Source: CAZZKE01 sp964655005
Lineage (GTDB): Bacteria > Pseudomonadota > Alphaproteobacteria > Rhodospirillales > JABHCV01
Reading direction: 5' to 3'
Assembly (NCBI GenBank): GCA_964655005.1
Contig: CAZZKE010000039.1
Span: forward strand, 1-28,721
DNA length: 28,721 nt
Shown one piece after another: positions 1-7,500 of the stretch (position 1 is its first letter; every line of letters starts with the position of its first letter). A program made the translations under genes and the position numbers. The notes beneath the pieces are model-generated. The model was not told the origin of the DNA and did no database searches. It was given only the letters and a program-made list of their open reading frames with translations.

Positions 1-3
1 TTG

Positions 4-42
4 AAAAAAATCCCCGGAGTCGATGCTTCGGGGATTTTTTTT
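4..42. terminator. Bidirectional rho-independent terminator after bamE
   Basis: An A-run, an inverted repeat and a T-run lie directly beyond the bamE stop codon. The stem CCCCGGAG/CTTCGGGG (one G-T wobble) encloses a six-base loop and is extended by AAAAAAAT on the left and ATTTTTTTT on the right. It can therefore end transcription from either strand: bamE coming from the right, and an unseen gene coming from the left of the window. Confidence 0.85.
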
Positions 43-487
43 AATTAAAGCGTCCGAAATTACCGAAAATCTGATCCCAGAAACTCATGGTGTTTCCGGA
101 TGTCGGGGTGGTGCGTTCGACCGGTTGGACCTTTTCGCCGTCCTTGGCGCCCAATTTCCGGATATCGGACACGATGCCCTTGTTGTCGAATTGCAGGATA
201 ACCACATTGCGTTCCCTGATTTCAGGCTCGAAGAAGGCTACGGTTTCCGTGCGCTGGGAGACATAGTACCAGGTTTCTTTGTCGAACATGGCAACGCTTG
301 ACGGGGTGCCCAGTATTTCGGCGACCTCATCGCGGGATTGCTCGCCAGGGACTATCTCGCTCAACCGTTCGGGGTCCGGCAAATTGCCGCGCACGTCGAC
401 TCTCGGCGTACAGGCGCTAACGGCGACGAAGACACCGAGCATGCCGGCGATGGACACTAAATTTTTTAGCCGCGGGTATTTTGACAT
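41..487 (-). CDS. bamE: Outer membrane protein assembly factor BamE (SmpA/OmlA lipoprotein)
   Basis: BamE is a small lipoprotein of the BAM complex, which folds beta-barrel proteins into the outer membrane and sits on its periplasmic face. The reading frame opens further upstream, but the ATG at 487 is preferred because GGAG lies about six bases before it and a lipoprotein signal follows directly. That signal is a basic start, a hydrophobic stretch and the lipobox V-S-A-C with Cys26 as the lipidated residue. The mature part carries the SmpA/OmlA pattern: a stretch around PGEQSRDEVAEILGTPS, then a Trp-Tyr-Tyr strand and a strand reading VVILQFDNKG. The tail ends in a Trp/Phe-rich segment (FWDQIFGNFGRF) that resembles alphaproteobacterial BamE, from family memory. 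It is transcribed away from the chaperone gene at 599 and ends in the terminator at 4-42. I am confident of the family. Confidence 0.9.
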   Translation of the reverse strand: MSKYPRLKNLVSIAGMLGVFVAVSACTPRVDVRGNLPDPERLSEIVPGEQSRDEVAEILGTPSSVAMFDKETWYYVSQRTETVAFFEPEIRERNVVILQFDNKGIVSDIRKLGAKDGEKVQPVERTTPTSGNTMSFWDQIFGNFGRFN

Positions 488-598
488 TATCGCTCCGGCA
501 ATAACCGGACACTCCTTGCATTTCAACGATGGATTGGGTTTGTGGAATCCTCTAGCCTACCATATCCAGCACACCATCCGCAATCTTCCGGGAATTCG

Positions 599-1156
599 AT
601 GTTTAACAAAATATTCTCCTTCAGCGACGAAAAGAAACTGGCCCACAGGCTTTATATAATCTTGGTCGAACAGGCGCGCCAGCCCGCATTTTATGAAAAT
701 TGCGGAGTCGCCGACACGGTCGCCGGTCGTTTCGACATGATTGCCCTGCACGCCGTTCTGGTGCTTCGCAGGTTGCAGCAGGAACCGGAAAAGACCAAAG
801 AATTGTCCCAGGCCCTGTTCGATTACATGTTCGACGATTTCGACCTTAACCTGCGGGAAATAGGCATTGGCGATACCGGCATTGGCAAGCGCATCAAGAA
901 AATGGGGACCGGATTTTACGGACGCATGGCGGTGTATAACGAGGGACTGGACCGCGATGACGTTACCTTGTTAGGCGCTGCACTGGCCAGAAACCTGTAT
1001 CGGCAAATGGAGCCGACGGCAGATAACCTGAAGCAGATGGCCGAATATATGCGGCGTGAATCGGCCAATTTGGAGAGCCGCGACCTGGCTTCCGTGATGC
1101 GGGGGGAATTTTCGTTCGGCGCCCCGCCATCCGGCGAAAGGCTGTCTGAAAAATGA
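599..1156 (+). CDS. Ubiquinol-cytochrome c chaperone (CBP3/UQCC1-like) family protein
   Basis: This 185-residue protein looks like the bacterial members of the CBP3/UQCC1 family. The mitochondrial homologues help assemble cytochrome b of respiratory complex III, and a comparable role here is inferred. Visible features are an N-terminal helical region, a GVADTVAGRFDMIALH segment, and a central FDYMFDDFDLNLREIGIGD stretch followed by RIKKMGTGFYGRMAVY, the most conserved part of the family. The open frame begins at 542, but the ATG at 599 is preferred: it follows a GGGAA ribosome-binding sequence, and typical homologues start close to an FxKIFxF motif. The stop overlaps the start of the next gene (ATGA), so the two are probably translated together. 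A shared promoter region of about 110 bases separates it from the divergent bamE. Confidence 0.8.
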   Translation: MFNKIFSFSDEKKLAHRLYIILVEQARQPAFYENCGVADTVAGRFDMIALHAVLVLRRLQQEPEKTKELSQALFDYMFDDFDLNLREIGIGDTGIGKRIKKMGTGFYGRMAVYNEGLDRDDVTLLGAALARNLYRQMEPTADNLKQMAEYMRRESANLESRDLASVMRGEFSFGAPPSGERLSEK

Positions 1157-1734
1157 GCCCGACCGATGGCCGCGACCAAGTGGAGTTCAGCCGCTTTATC
1201 GATTGCCGTAAATTGCCTTCGGGTGGAAAAAAAATGGCGATTGAGGCCAATGCAAAGGAACGCAAGGCATTGGAAAAAAGGCTGTCCATAGTTGCGCTGG
1301 ACTATCTGACGGCGGAATTTTCGGTCGTTCCAGGCAAGGGCGGACGGGTCAAGCTGAAGGGCCGGCTGAAGGCGGCGATTACGCAAACCTGCGTTATCAC
1401 ACTGCGACCGGTGGCCGGCGACATCGATATATCTGTTGACAGGACATACGCCGTATCCGACGATGCCTGTTGGCGGTTGCAGCAGGGTGAGCCGGACGAA
1501 GAAGGCAATCTGACCGGCGGCGGGCAGGTGGAGAATTTGCCGGAACCGATGGTGGACGGGGGGCTGGACCTGGGCGAGGCGGCCAGCGAGGAACTGGCCT
1601 TGGCGATGGATTCTTTTCCGCGTCTTGCCGGAGCCGAATTCAGGATCGATGCCGATTCGGATGGCGAGGTCCCGGCCGGAGAGACGAATAATCCGTTTGC
1701 CGTTTTGCAAAAGCTGAAAAAGAAACTAGAGTAG
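1153..1734 (+). CDS. YceD family (DUF177) protein, 23S rRNA accumulation protein-like
   Basis: This 193-residue protein belongs to the YceD/DUF177 family, which almost always sits directly before rpmF, as it does here. The family has been linked to 23S rRNA accumulation; its biochemical activity is not well defined. Recognisable parts are the N-terminal strand EFSRFIDCRKLP, a central KLKGRLKAAITQTCVITLRPV segment carrying the family's single conserved cysteine region, and the acidic second half with LDLGEAASEELALAMDSFPR. The C-terminus NPFAVLQKLKKKLE is also typical. The ATG overlaps the preceding stop by four bases. It is followed by an 89-base gap before rpmF that holds a weak hairpin. Confidence 0.85.
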   Translation: MSPTDGRDQVEFSRFIDCRKLPSGGKKMAIEANAKERKALEKRLSIVALDYLTAEFSVVPGKGGRVKLKGRLKAAITQTCVITLRPVAGDIDISVDRTYAVSDDACWRLQQGEPDEEGNLTGGGQVENLPEPMVDGGLDLGEAASEELALAMDSFPRLAGAEFRIDADSDGEVPAGETNNPFAVLQKLKKKLE

Positions 1735-1748
1735 GCCTTCGATGCTTC

Positions 1749-1763
1749 TTGCCCTTGAGGCAA
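1749..1763 (+). other. Small hairpin between yceD and rpmF
   Basis: TTGCC and GGCAA form a five-base-pair stem around a five-base loop, followed by an AT-rich stretch without a true T-run. It is too weak to call a terminator. It could modulate read-through into rpmF or mean nothing. Confidence 0.25.
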
Positions 1764-1823
1764 TAATTGTTTACTAAGCAGCGCTTCCGACACCGGTATC
1801 CAAATCCGAGAGAAATATTTAAG

Positions 1824-2000
1824 ATGGCTGTTCCCAAGAAGAAAATTTCGAAATCGCGCCGCAACATGCGCCGTTCCCACGATGCCCTGAAGGCCAACAC
1901 CTATGAGGAATGTTCGGCGTGCGGCGAATTGAAGCGTCCGCATCACGTTTGCGCCTCGTGCGGCCAGTATAACGGTCGCGACGTCGTAGACGCTGCCTGA
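1824..2000 (+). CDS. rpmF: 50S ribosomal protein L32 (bL32)
   Basis: A 58-residue structural protein of the large ribosomal subunit. It begins MAVPKKKISKSRRNMRRSHD, the standard bL32 start. It keeps all four cysteines of the zinc-ribbon form in two CxxC pairs, Cys30/Cys33 and Cys43/Cys46. The frame is open further upstream to 1767, but the family motif fixes the start at 1824, preceded by an AGAGAAA ribosome-binding sequence. Its place between yceD and plsX is the classical order in Proteobacteria. Confidence 0.97.
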   Translation: MAVPKKKISKSRRNMRRSHDALKANTYEECSACGELKRPHHVCASCGQYNGRDVVDAA

Positions 2001-2036
2001 TCGTTCCAATCGCGCCTCACAGATAGGGATTGTTCC

Positions 2037-3077
2037 TTGAACACGCGCTTGACGCTTTCCCTCGACGCCATGGGTGGTGACAATGCCCCGGAAATGGTCA
2101 TCGAGGGGATGGCGCTGGCGCTGGCCGATCTTCCCCATGTGGACTTCCTGCTGTTCGGTGACCAACGGCAGCTTGACCCGCTGCTTGCCAAACACAAGCG
2201 GCTGGAGGCCGTCTGTCAGGTCCGCCACACCGAAGATGTCGTCAGCAATGATGAAAAAGCCGGTGCGGCGCTTCGTTCCGGTCGTAATTCAAGCATGCGG
2301 CTGGCTATCAACGCGGTCGCCGACGGCGAGGCGGTAGGCGTTGTTTCGGCTGGAAATACCGGCGCGCTGATGGCCATGGCGAAGTTTGTCCTGAAAACAC
2401 TGCCCGGAATAAGCCGTCCGGCAATCGCCAAAAGCTTTCCGACCATGCGCGGCGAAAGCCTGATACTCGATCTTGGCGCCAATGTTACCTGCGACGCCGA
2501 TAACCTTGTCCAGTTCGCCGTGATGGGCGAGGTTTATGCGAGAAATAATTTCGGCATAGAAAAACCGTCAATCGGAATACTGAACGTCGGGTCCGAGCAG
2601 ATGAAAGGCCATGAGTCGGTTCAACAGGCCTTTAATATCTTGCAAAACATAGACTTACCGATTCATTTTCATGGTTTTGTTGAAGGTGATGATATTGCCA
2701 AGGGGACCGTTGATGTTGTCGTTACGGATGGATTTACCGGCAATATCGCGTTGAAAACGGCGGAAGGTACCGCCAAGATGATCGGCGCCTTCCTGAAACA
2801 GGATCTTCTCAGTTCTACGATGTCCAAAATCGGCGCCATGCTGGCTAAACCGGCGCTCAAGAAACTCGCCATGCGTTTCGACCCAAGGCTGCACAACGGC
2901 GCCATGTTCCTGGGGTTGAACGGTATCTGCGTTAAAAGTCATGGCGGCGCCGATGCGCTTGGTTTTTGCAGCGCACTGAACGCCGCCGTCATTTTGATTT
3001 CGGAAAACCTCAACGGAGTCATCAAGGACGAAATGTCTCACGTTGAATATTCCATAGAAACGGCGTCACAGGATTAA
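2037..3077 (+). CDS. plsX: Phosphate acyltransferase PlsX
   Basis: PlsX makes acyl-phosphate from acyl-ACP in the cytoplasm, feeding the PlsY acyltransferase in phosphatidic acid synthesis. The 346-residue length matches the family. Signatures visible are LSLDAMGGDNAPE near the N-terminus, VSAGNTGALMAMA around residue 105, LDLGANVTCDADNLVQFA, NVGSEQMKGHE, and VVVTDGFTGNIALKTAEG. The start codon is TTG at 2037, because no ATG precedes the conserved LDAMGGDN motif in a usable position; an AGGG sequence lies upstream. The stop TAA overlaps the ATG of fabH by one base (TAATG), so the two lipid genes are probably coupled. Confidence 0.97.
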   Translation: MNTRLTLSLDAMGGDNAPEMVIEGMALALADLPHVDFLLFGDQRQLDPLLAKHKRLEAVCQVRHTEDVVSNDEKAGAALRSGRNSSMRLAINAVADGEAVGVVSAGNTGALMAMAKFVLKTLPGISRPAIAKSFPTMRGESLILDLGANVTCDADNLVQFAVMGEVYARNNFGIEKPSIGILNVGSEQMKGHESVQQAFNILQNIDLPIHFHGFVEGDDIAKGTVDVVVTDGFTGNIALKTAEGTAKMIGAFLKQDLLSSTMSKIGAMLAKPALKKLAMRFDPRLHNGAMFLGLNGICVKSHGGADALGFCSALNAAVILISENLNGVIKDEMSHVEYSIETASQD

Positions 3078-4054
3078 TGGCTTACCATTCGCGGATTATC
3101 GGTTGCGGGTCTTACCTGCCGGAAAGGATCATGACCAATGATGAACTGGCGGTCATGGTCGATACCTCCGATGAATGGATCGTCGCGCGAACGGGAATTC
3201 GCCAGCGCCATATCGCCGCCGATGGCCAGACAACCTCGGATATCGCCCTTGCCGCGTCCCGGCGAGCCATCGCCCATGCCGGGATCGGGGCTGACAGCAT
3301 AGATTTGATCGTGCTGGCGACGACGACCCCGGATAACACATTCCCGTCAACCGCGACCAAACTACAGGCCCTCCTGGGCATCACGAAGGGCGCCGCATTC
3401 GATGTTCAGGCGGTTTGTTCGGGGTTTATCTACGCCTTGTCGGTCGCCGATAATTTCATAAAAGCCGGCCAGGCTGAAAACGTGCTGGTCGTCGGTGCGG
3501 AAACATTCTCGCGCATTCTCGACTGGCAGGACCGCGCCACCTGTGTCCTGTTTGGCGACGGCGGCGGCGCCGTGGTGCTAAGCCGTCGCGAAGGCGCCGC
3601 GAACCCCGAAATGAAATCCGGCGTGCTATCTACCCATCTGCATTCCGATGGCCGGTATGGCGACCTGTTATACGTCGATGGCGGGCCTTCGAGTACACAG
3701 ACGGTAGGACATTTGCGGATGGCCGGCCGGGAAGTCTTTCGCCATGCCGTGGTCAATTTGGCCGCCGTTGTCGACGAGGCCCTTGGCGCCAATAACCTGA
3801 CCCGCGACGATATCGATTGGCTGGTGCCCCATCAGGCCAACCGTCGCATTCTCGACAGTACCGCGCGCAAGCTGGGGCTTGGAGCGGACCGCGTTGTGGT
3901 GACCGTCGATCGCCACGCCAACACCTCGGCCGCATCGATTCCCCTGGCCCTTGATGAAGCGGTTCGCGATGGCCGCATCGAACCCGGCCACCTGGTGTTG
4001 CTGGAGGCAATGGGCGGCGGCTTTACCTGGGGCGCGGCGTTGCTGCGGTGGTAA
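3077..4054 (+). CDS. fabH: 3-oxoacyl-ACP synthase III (FabH)
   Basis: FabH starts each fatty acid by condensing acetyl-CoA with malonyl-ACP. The 325-residue protein carries the full KAS III catalytic triad: Cys114 in QAVCSGFIYAL, His252 in VPHQANRRI, and Asn282 in ANTSAASIPLAL. The N-terminal GCGSYLPERIMTN and TSDEWIVARTGIRQRH motifs and the C-terminal GGGFTWGAALLRW are also standard. Its start overlaps the plsX stop by one base. The next gene, ihfA, lies 122 bases downstream behind what looks like its own promoter. Confidence 0.97.
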   Translation: MAYHSRIIGCGSYLPERIMTNDELAVMVDTSDEWIVARTGIRQRHIAADGQTTSDIALAASRRAIAHAGIGADSIDLIVLATTTPDNTFPSTATKLQALLGITKGAAFDVQAVCSGFIYALSVADNFIKAGQAENVLVVGAETFSRILDWQDRATCVLFGDGGGAVVLSRREGAANPEMKSGVLSTHLHSDGRYGDLLYVDGGPSSTQTVGHLRMAGREVFRHAVVNLAAVVDEALGANNLTRDDIDWLVPHQANRRILDSTARKLGLGADRVVVTVDRHANTSAASIPLALDEAVRDGRIEPGHLVLLEAMGGGFTWGAALLRW

Positions 4055-4108
4055 TAACGCCATTCTCTCCGCGCCGGCGGCAATCCAATTATTGAAAAAC
4101 ACAACCCT

Positions 4109-4137
4109 TTGATATTGACGGATTTATTCCGTAGATA
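4109..4137 (+). promoter_or_regulatory. ihfA: Candidate sigma-70 type promoter for ihfA-merR
   Basis: TTGATA at 4109 and TAGATA at 4132 are separated by 17 bases, about 40 bases before the ihfA ATG. The -35 match is good and the -10 match partial. The gap between fabH and ihfA is the largest in this run, so a separate promoter is plausible. There is no experimental support. Confidence 0.35.
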
Positions 4138-4176
4138 TACCCTTCCCTCTTGATCTGGCAGGTGGGGCTGAAAGTT

Positions 4177-4482
4177 ATGTCTGGAAGAACCATAACCCGT
4201 GCGCAATTGGGGGAATCCGTATACCAGGAAGTAGGCCTGTCGCGGAGCGAGTCCACCGACCTGCTGGAGTCGGTCCTCAATCACATATCGGAGGCCCTGG
4301 CGAAGAACGAGACGGTAAAAATTTCCTCGTTCGGCAGTTTTTCCGTGCGCCAGAAGGGACAGCGGATCGGGCGCAACCCGAAAACCGGAGAAGAAGTACC
4401 GATCATGCCCCGCAAGGTCCTGGTCTTCCGCCCTTCACAAGTACTAAAAAACCGGATCAACGATAAACGACAACCCGGGTGA
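4177..4482 (+). CDS. ihfA: Integration host factor alpha subunit
   Basis: A 101-residue DNA-bending protein of the HU/IHF family that pairs with IHF beta. It bends DNA in sigma-54 promoters, recombination and nucleoid architecture. The IHF-alpha pattern is clear: TITRAQLGESVYQEVGLSR, then ETVKISSFGSFSVRQKGQRIGRNPKTGEEVPI and a C-terminal RKVLVFRPSQVLKNRIN. Pro68 in the arm is the residue that intercalates at DNA kinks. The frame extends to a TTG at 4150, but the ATG at 4177 gives the family length and is preferred. The stop overlaps a possible GTG start of the next gene. IHF often works with NtrC at sigma-54 promoters, which fits the ntrBC genes further on. Confidence 0.95.
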   Translation: MSGRTITRAQLGESVYQEVGLSRSESTDLLESVLNHISEALAKNETVKISSFGSFSVRQKGQRIGRNPKTGEEVPIMPRKVLVFRPSQVLKNRINDKRQPG

Positions 4483-4487
4483 TCCAG

Positions 4488-4880
4488 ATGACACCGCATA
4501 TTACGACTGACAACCGTAAAAAAAAATCCGCCGCGGCTTTCAGAACGATCAGCGAGGTCGCGGGCGAACTTGACTTACCGCAACATGTGCTGCGTTTCTG
4601 GGAAACCAAATTCCAGGCCATCAAGCCCATGAAGCGGGGCGGCGGCAGGCGCTATTATCGCCCCGAAGATATTGATCTTCTGCGTCGGGTCCGCAGTCTG
4701 CTATACGACGAAGGCTATACCATCAAGGGCGTTCAAAAATTGCTGCGCGGCGGCAAAAAAGTGGCACTACCGGAAGCGCCGGAACCATCGGGCAGCTTCA
4801 TGGATAATGCAAAACGCGGGCAGTTGAAATCAATCATGGACGATCTTCTGGATATTCAGAAGCGCTTGCAGGCTTCCTGA
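4488..4880 (+). CDS. MerR family transcriptional regulator (alphaproteobacterial ihfA-linked type)
   Basis: This protein of about 130 residues has one MerR-type winged-helix domain. The visible parts are FRTISEVAGELDLPQHVLRFWETKF (helix-turn-helix), then GGRRYYRPEDIDLLRRVRSLLYDEGYTIKGVQKLL (wing and following helices). The C-terminal part is short, with no metal-binding cysteines and no drug-binding domain, so its signal cannot be read from the sequence. It directly follows ihfA, a pairing common in Alphaproteobacteria. Two starts are possible: GTG at 4479, overlapping the ihfA stop, or ATG at 4488; I use the ATG. The N-terminus is basic and poorly conserved either way. Target genes are unknown. 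Confidence 0.88.
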   Translation: MTPHITTDNRKKKSAAAFRTISEVAGELDLPQHVLRFWETKFQAIKPMKRGGGRRYYRPEDIDLLRRVRSLLYDEGYTIKGVQKLLRGGKKVALPEAPEPSGSFMDNAKRGQLKSIMDDLLDIQKRLQAS

Positions 4881-4883
4881 AAT

Positions 4884-4949
4884 AGCGCCATTGCGCTGTC
4901 TATAACTGGCCAGTATAGTGCGCCGTCTCTTACCCCCCACAAGAGGGGT
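4884..4949 (+). other. Cluster of three small inverted repeats between merR and tRNA-Pro
   Basis: Three potential hairpins stand in a row. The first is AGCGC/GCGCT with a four-base loop (4884-4897). The second is a near-palindrome CTAT-A-ACTGG/CCAGT-ATAG (4900-4918), whose core ACTGGCCAGT is perfectly symmetrical. The third is ACCCC/GGGGT with an eight-base loop (4932-4949). None has a T-run. They may contribute to 3' end processing of merR mRNA or be a protein-binding site near the tRNA promoter. Confidence 0.35.
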
Positions 4950-4963
4950 GTTTGGCATTTATC

Positions 4964-5040
4964 CGGAGCGTGGCGCAGTCTGGTAGCGCACTACACTGGG
5001 GGTGTAGGGGTCGGAGGTTCGAATCCTCTCGCTCCGACCA
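4964..5040 (+). tRNA. tRNA-Pro (anticodon GGG)
   Basis: The 77-base sequence folds as a full cloverleaf. The acceptor stem is CGGAGCG/CGCTCCG with discriminator A and an encoded CCA end. The D-arm contains GCGCAGTCTGGTAGCGC. The anticodon stem CTACA/TGTAG holds the loop CTGGGGG, with GGG at 4998-5000. The T-arm is GGAGG-TTCGAAT-CCTCT. It reads the CCC and CCU proline codons. A strong terminator follows within ten bases. Confidence 0.96.
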
Positions 5041-5046
5041 ATAAAG

Positions 5047-5083
5047 ACCGGTGGAAACCTTGCTGGTTCCACCGGTTTTTTTT
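5047..5083 (+). terminator. Rho-independent terminator after tRNA-Pro
   Basis: A perfect ten-base-pair stem, ACCGGTGGAA/TTCCACCGGT, encloses a ten-base loop and is followed by a run of eight T. It lies six bases beyond the tRNA CCA end, so it clearly ends that transcript. Confidence 0.93.
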
Positions 5084-5224
5084 CGCAGTTCCGTAGCCAA
5101 TTGGCGCTTGATATCTGGTTTTTCTGATGCCTTGTCCGCATAATACCTTTTTTATAAGCCTATCCGGACCATATATTAGTCATGAAAATTCAATCCCTTC
5201 GGAAGACAGGTAGCGGAAAGATAG

Positions 5225-5620
5225 ATGTCTGAAGAAAAAAAGCTGCTTAAGCTTGCGGAAGAAAAATTACGGCAGTTGCAGGAAGAAAACGAACACCTGT
5301 CGTCTTCTTTCTTTGAGCTTATGGACGCTCAAAAATCGGAAGCGGAGCAGATGGTTCAGCTGACGGAACAACTGTGGGCGCTGGAAGAAGCCCTGGCCCA
5401 AAGCAGGGAGCTGGCCCTGGAGCAAATGGGCTTGATGAAATCGAAAATGGAATCGGTCAACGAATTCGTCAAGGACACGTTGGAGGCCGCCAACCGGAAC
5501 GCTTCCAGCGCCGAGCTTGCGGCGCGTGTCTATGAAATGGCGCAGATCGCCGATCTCGATGATTTCGATGAAAAAATTGCCGAATTCAACAAAAACCTGG
5601 AAATCTCGACAAAATCGTAA
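5225..5620 (+). CDS. Hypothetical coiled-coil protein upstream of aldehyde:ferredoxin oxidoreductase
   Basis: I do not recognise this 131-residue protein. It is highly charged and almost wholly helical. Residues 1 to about 75 show heptad-like spacing of Leu/Ile/Met (for example LLKLAEEKLRQLQEENEHL and LTEQLWALEEALAQ), indicating a coiled coil. A second helical part runs from about 76 to 125 and ends in an acidic IADLDDFDEKIAEF segment. It has no cysteine, signal peptide or membrane segment, so it is cytoplasmic and not a ferredoxin. GGAAAG precedes the ATG. It lies 48 bases before the AOR gene, on the same strand and after the tRNA terminator, so it is probably the first gene of the AOR operon. 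A scaffold or partner role is only inferred. Confidence 0.72.
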   Translation: MSEEKKLLKLAEEKLRQLQEENEHLSSSFFELMDAQKSEAEQMVQLTEQLWALEEALAQSRELALEQMGLMKSKMESVNEFVKDTLEAANRNASSAELAARVYEMAQIADLDDFDEKIAEFNKNLEISTKS

Positions 5621-5668
5621 ATCGTGATATTTCTTGGGAATCTCAATATACAGACAAGGAGTTAGGGG

Positions 5669-7486
5669 ATGAGCTGGCAGGGAAAGCTGTTGCGGGTTGA
5701 CCTGACCACGCACACATGCACGAGCGAAGATATTAATATGGACTGGGCCCGGGAATTCCTTGGTCAGCGCGGTCTTGCGACCAAATACATGATGGCCGAA
5801 AGCGACCCCGCCGCCGACCCGTTGGCGCCCGGGAACAAATTGATCTTCGCCACCGGACCCCTGACCGGAACGGCGGCAACCACCGGAGGGCGCTATTCGG
5901 TGATTACCAAGGGCGCCTTGACCGGGGCCATCGCGTGTTCCAATTCGGGTGGATATTTCGGTGCGGAATTGAAATACGCCGGGTGGGATATGGTGATTTT
6001 CGAGGGGGCCTCGAAAAATCCGGTTTACCTGCTTGTTATCGATGACCATGCCGAACTGATAGATGCATCGGAATATTGGGGTAAATCCGTGTGGCAAGTG
6101 GAACCGGCGCTCAAGGCCCGCCATCAGGACCCGCTGATCCGGGTCGCCGCTATCGGTCGGGCCGGGGAACTGGGTGTCAGGTACGCCTGTGTCATTAATG
6201 ACCTGGATCGGGCGGCAGGCCGGTCAGGGGTCGGCGCCGTCATGGGCTCGAAAAACCTGAAAGCCGTCGCCGTTCGCGGCACTATCGGGGTGACGGTCAG
6301 TGATCCGGAATCGTTTCTGCCGGCGGCTATCGCGATCAATCGGCGAATTTTGCAAAGCAAGACACGGAAACGACTGGAACGCAACGGCACCATGCCGATG
6401 ATGGATGTGACCAATGCCTACGGCAGCCTGCCGACGCGAAACAACCGCGAGGTTCAGTTCGATGGCATCGACGCGGTCAATGTGCACGCCATGCAGGCCG
6501 TCCGGCAAACCGATGGCAAGCCCAACCTTAAAACCAACAAGGCCTGTTTCGGATGCAGCGTCGGTTGCGGCCGGGTCGCGGAACTCGATCCGACTCACTT
6601 CTCCATCGCCGACAGGAAGGACTATCCAAGAATATCCGGTGGACTTGAATATGAATCCGGATACTCCCTGGGCGCCATGGTCGGCGTTACCGATATCGAG
6701 GCCGCGACCTACGCCAGTTTTGTCTGCAATGAACAGGGTATGGATCCGATATCGTTCGGCGCTACCCTGTCCGCCGCCATGGAACTGTTCGAAACCGGCG
6801 CCCTGACCGAACAACAGACCGGAGGCGTCAAGCTAAATTTCGGCTCGGCGGAGGCGCTGGTCAAAATGGTCGAACTGACTGGAAATGGCGAGGGCTTCGG
6901 CATGGAACTCGGACTCGGGTCTCGATTGCTTTGTAAAAAATATGGCCATCCGGAATTCTCCATGGCCGTCAAGGGACAGGAAATTCCGGGATATGACGGG
7001 CGCGCCATGCAGGGCATGGCGCTGGCTTATGCGACCAGTAACCGGGGCGCCTGTCATCTCAGGGCGGCCCCTTACGGCGACGACTTCGAACGGGTCGAAA
7101 CCGACGGCAAAGCCAAAATAGTCGTCGATACCCAGAATGAAACCGGTGTCGTTGATTCGGTCGGTATCTGCGCCTTCCCGGGATACGGCCTGGATGATTT
7201 TGCAACCTTGCTTACCGCCGCCTGTGATGTTGAATATTCGATTGAAAGCCTGGCCGCCACCGGCGAAAGGATATGGAATCTGGAACGTCAGTTCAACCTG
7301 GCCGCCGGATTTACCATGGAAGACGATACCGTGCCGGAACGGATGTTGCGGGAACCGGCAAAATCCGGCGCCGGCAAGGGCAGGGTGGTTGAATTGGATA
7401 AAATGCTGCCTGAATATTACGCCCTGCGAGGATGGGATGAAGTCGGCGTGCCGACCGCCGCGACGCTTGAAAGACTGGGGCTGTAG
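5669..7486 (+). CDS. aor: Aldehyde:ferredoxin oxidoreductase (tungstopterin enzyme)
   Basis: AOR-family enzymes oxidise aldehydes to carboxylic acids (or run in reverse) with a tungsten-bis-pterin cofactor and one 4Fe-4S cluster. The 605 residues match a full-length AOR. The N-terminal domain shows GKLLRVDLTT, FATGPLTGTAATTGGRYSVITKGALTG, NSGGYFGAELKYAGWDMVIFEG, and AIGRAGELGVRYACVINDLDRAAGRSGVGAVMGSKNLKA. The 4Fe-4S ligands are Cys293, Cys296 and Cys300 in CFGCSVGC, with the fourth at Cys501 in GICAFPG; all are present. An AAGGAG ribosome-binding site precedes the ATG. A MoaD-like gene follows 14 bases later, and a coiled-coil gene precedes it. No ferredoxin or flavoprotein subunit is adjacent, so the electron acceptor is not evident. 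The substrate cannot be told from sequence. Confidence 0.93.
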   Translation: MSWQGKLLRVDLTTHTCTSEDINMDWAREFLGQRGLATKYMMAESDPAADPLAPGNKLIFATGPLTGTAATTGGRYSVITKGALTGAIACSNSGGYFGAELKYAGWDMVIFEGASKNPVYLLVIDDHAELIDASEYWGKSVWQVEPALKARHQDPLIRVAAIGRAGELGVRYACVINDLDRAAGRSGVGAVMGSKNLKAVAVRGTIGVTVSDPESFLPAAIAINRRILQSKTRKRLERNGTMPMMDVTNAYGSLPTRNNREVQFDGIDAVNVHAMQAVRQTDGKPNLKTNKACFGCSVGCGRVAELDPTHFSIADRKDYPRISGGLEYESGYSLGAMVGVTDIEAATYASFVCNEQGMDPISFGATLSAAMELFETGALTEQQTGGVKLNFGSAEALVKMVELTGNGEGFGMELGLGSRLLCKKYGHPEFSMAVKGQEIPGYDGRAMQGMALAYATSNRGACHLRAAPYGDDFERVETDGKAKIVVDTQNETGVVDSVGICAFPGYGLDDFATLLTAACDVEYSIESLAATGERIWNLERQFNLAAGFTMEDDTVPERMLREPAKSGAGKGRVVELDKMLPEYYALRGWDEVGVPTAATLERLGL

Positions 7487-7500
7487 CCGGTCGGCAGGGC

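Noticed and set aside
916..1710. A 264-codon minus-strand open frame
   Set aside because: It lies wholly over the chaperone homologue and yceD, which have family motifs, coupled starts and ribosome-binding sites. The opposite frame has none of these.
4959..5141. A 60-codon minus-strand open frame across tRNA-Pro, reading SERIRTSDPYTPSVVRYQTAPRSG at its end
   Set aside because: It is the antisense of the tRNA gene. This is a well-known false protein produced by translating the complement of tRNA genes, and its frame also includes the terminator stem.
5267..6124. A 285-codon minus-strand open frame over the coiled-coil and AOR genes
   Set aside because: It opposes two genes, one with clear AOR motifs, crosses their intergenic region, and shows no recognisable domain. 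It is a GC-driven shadow frame.
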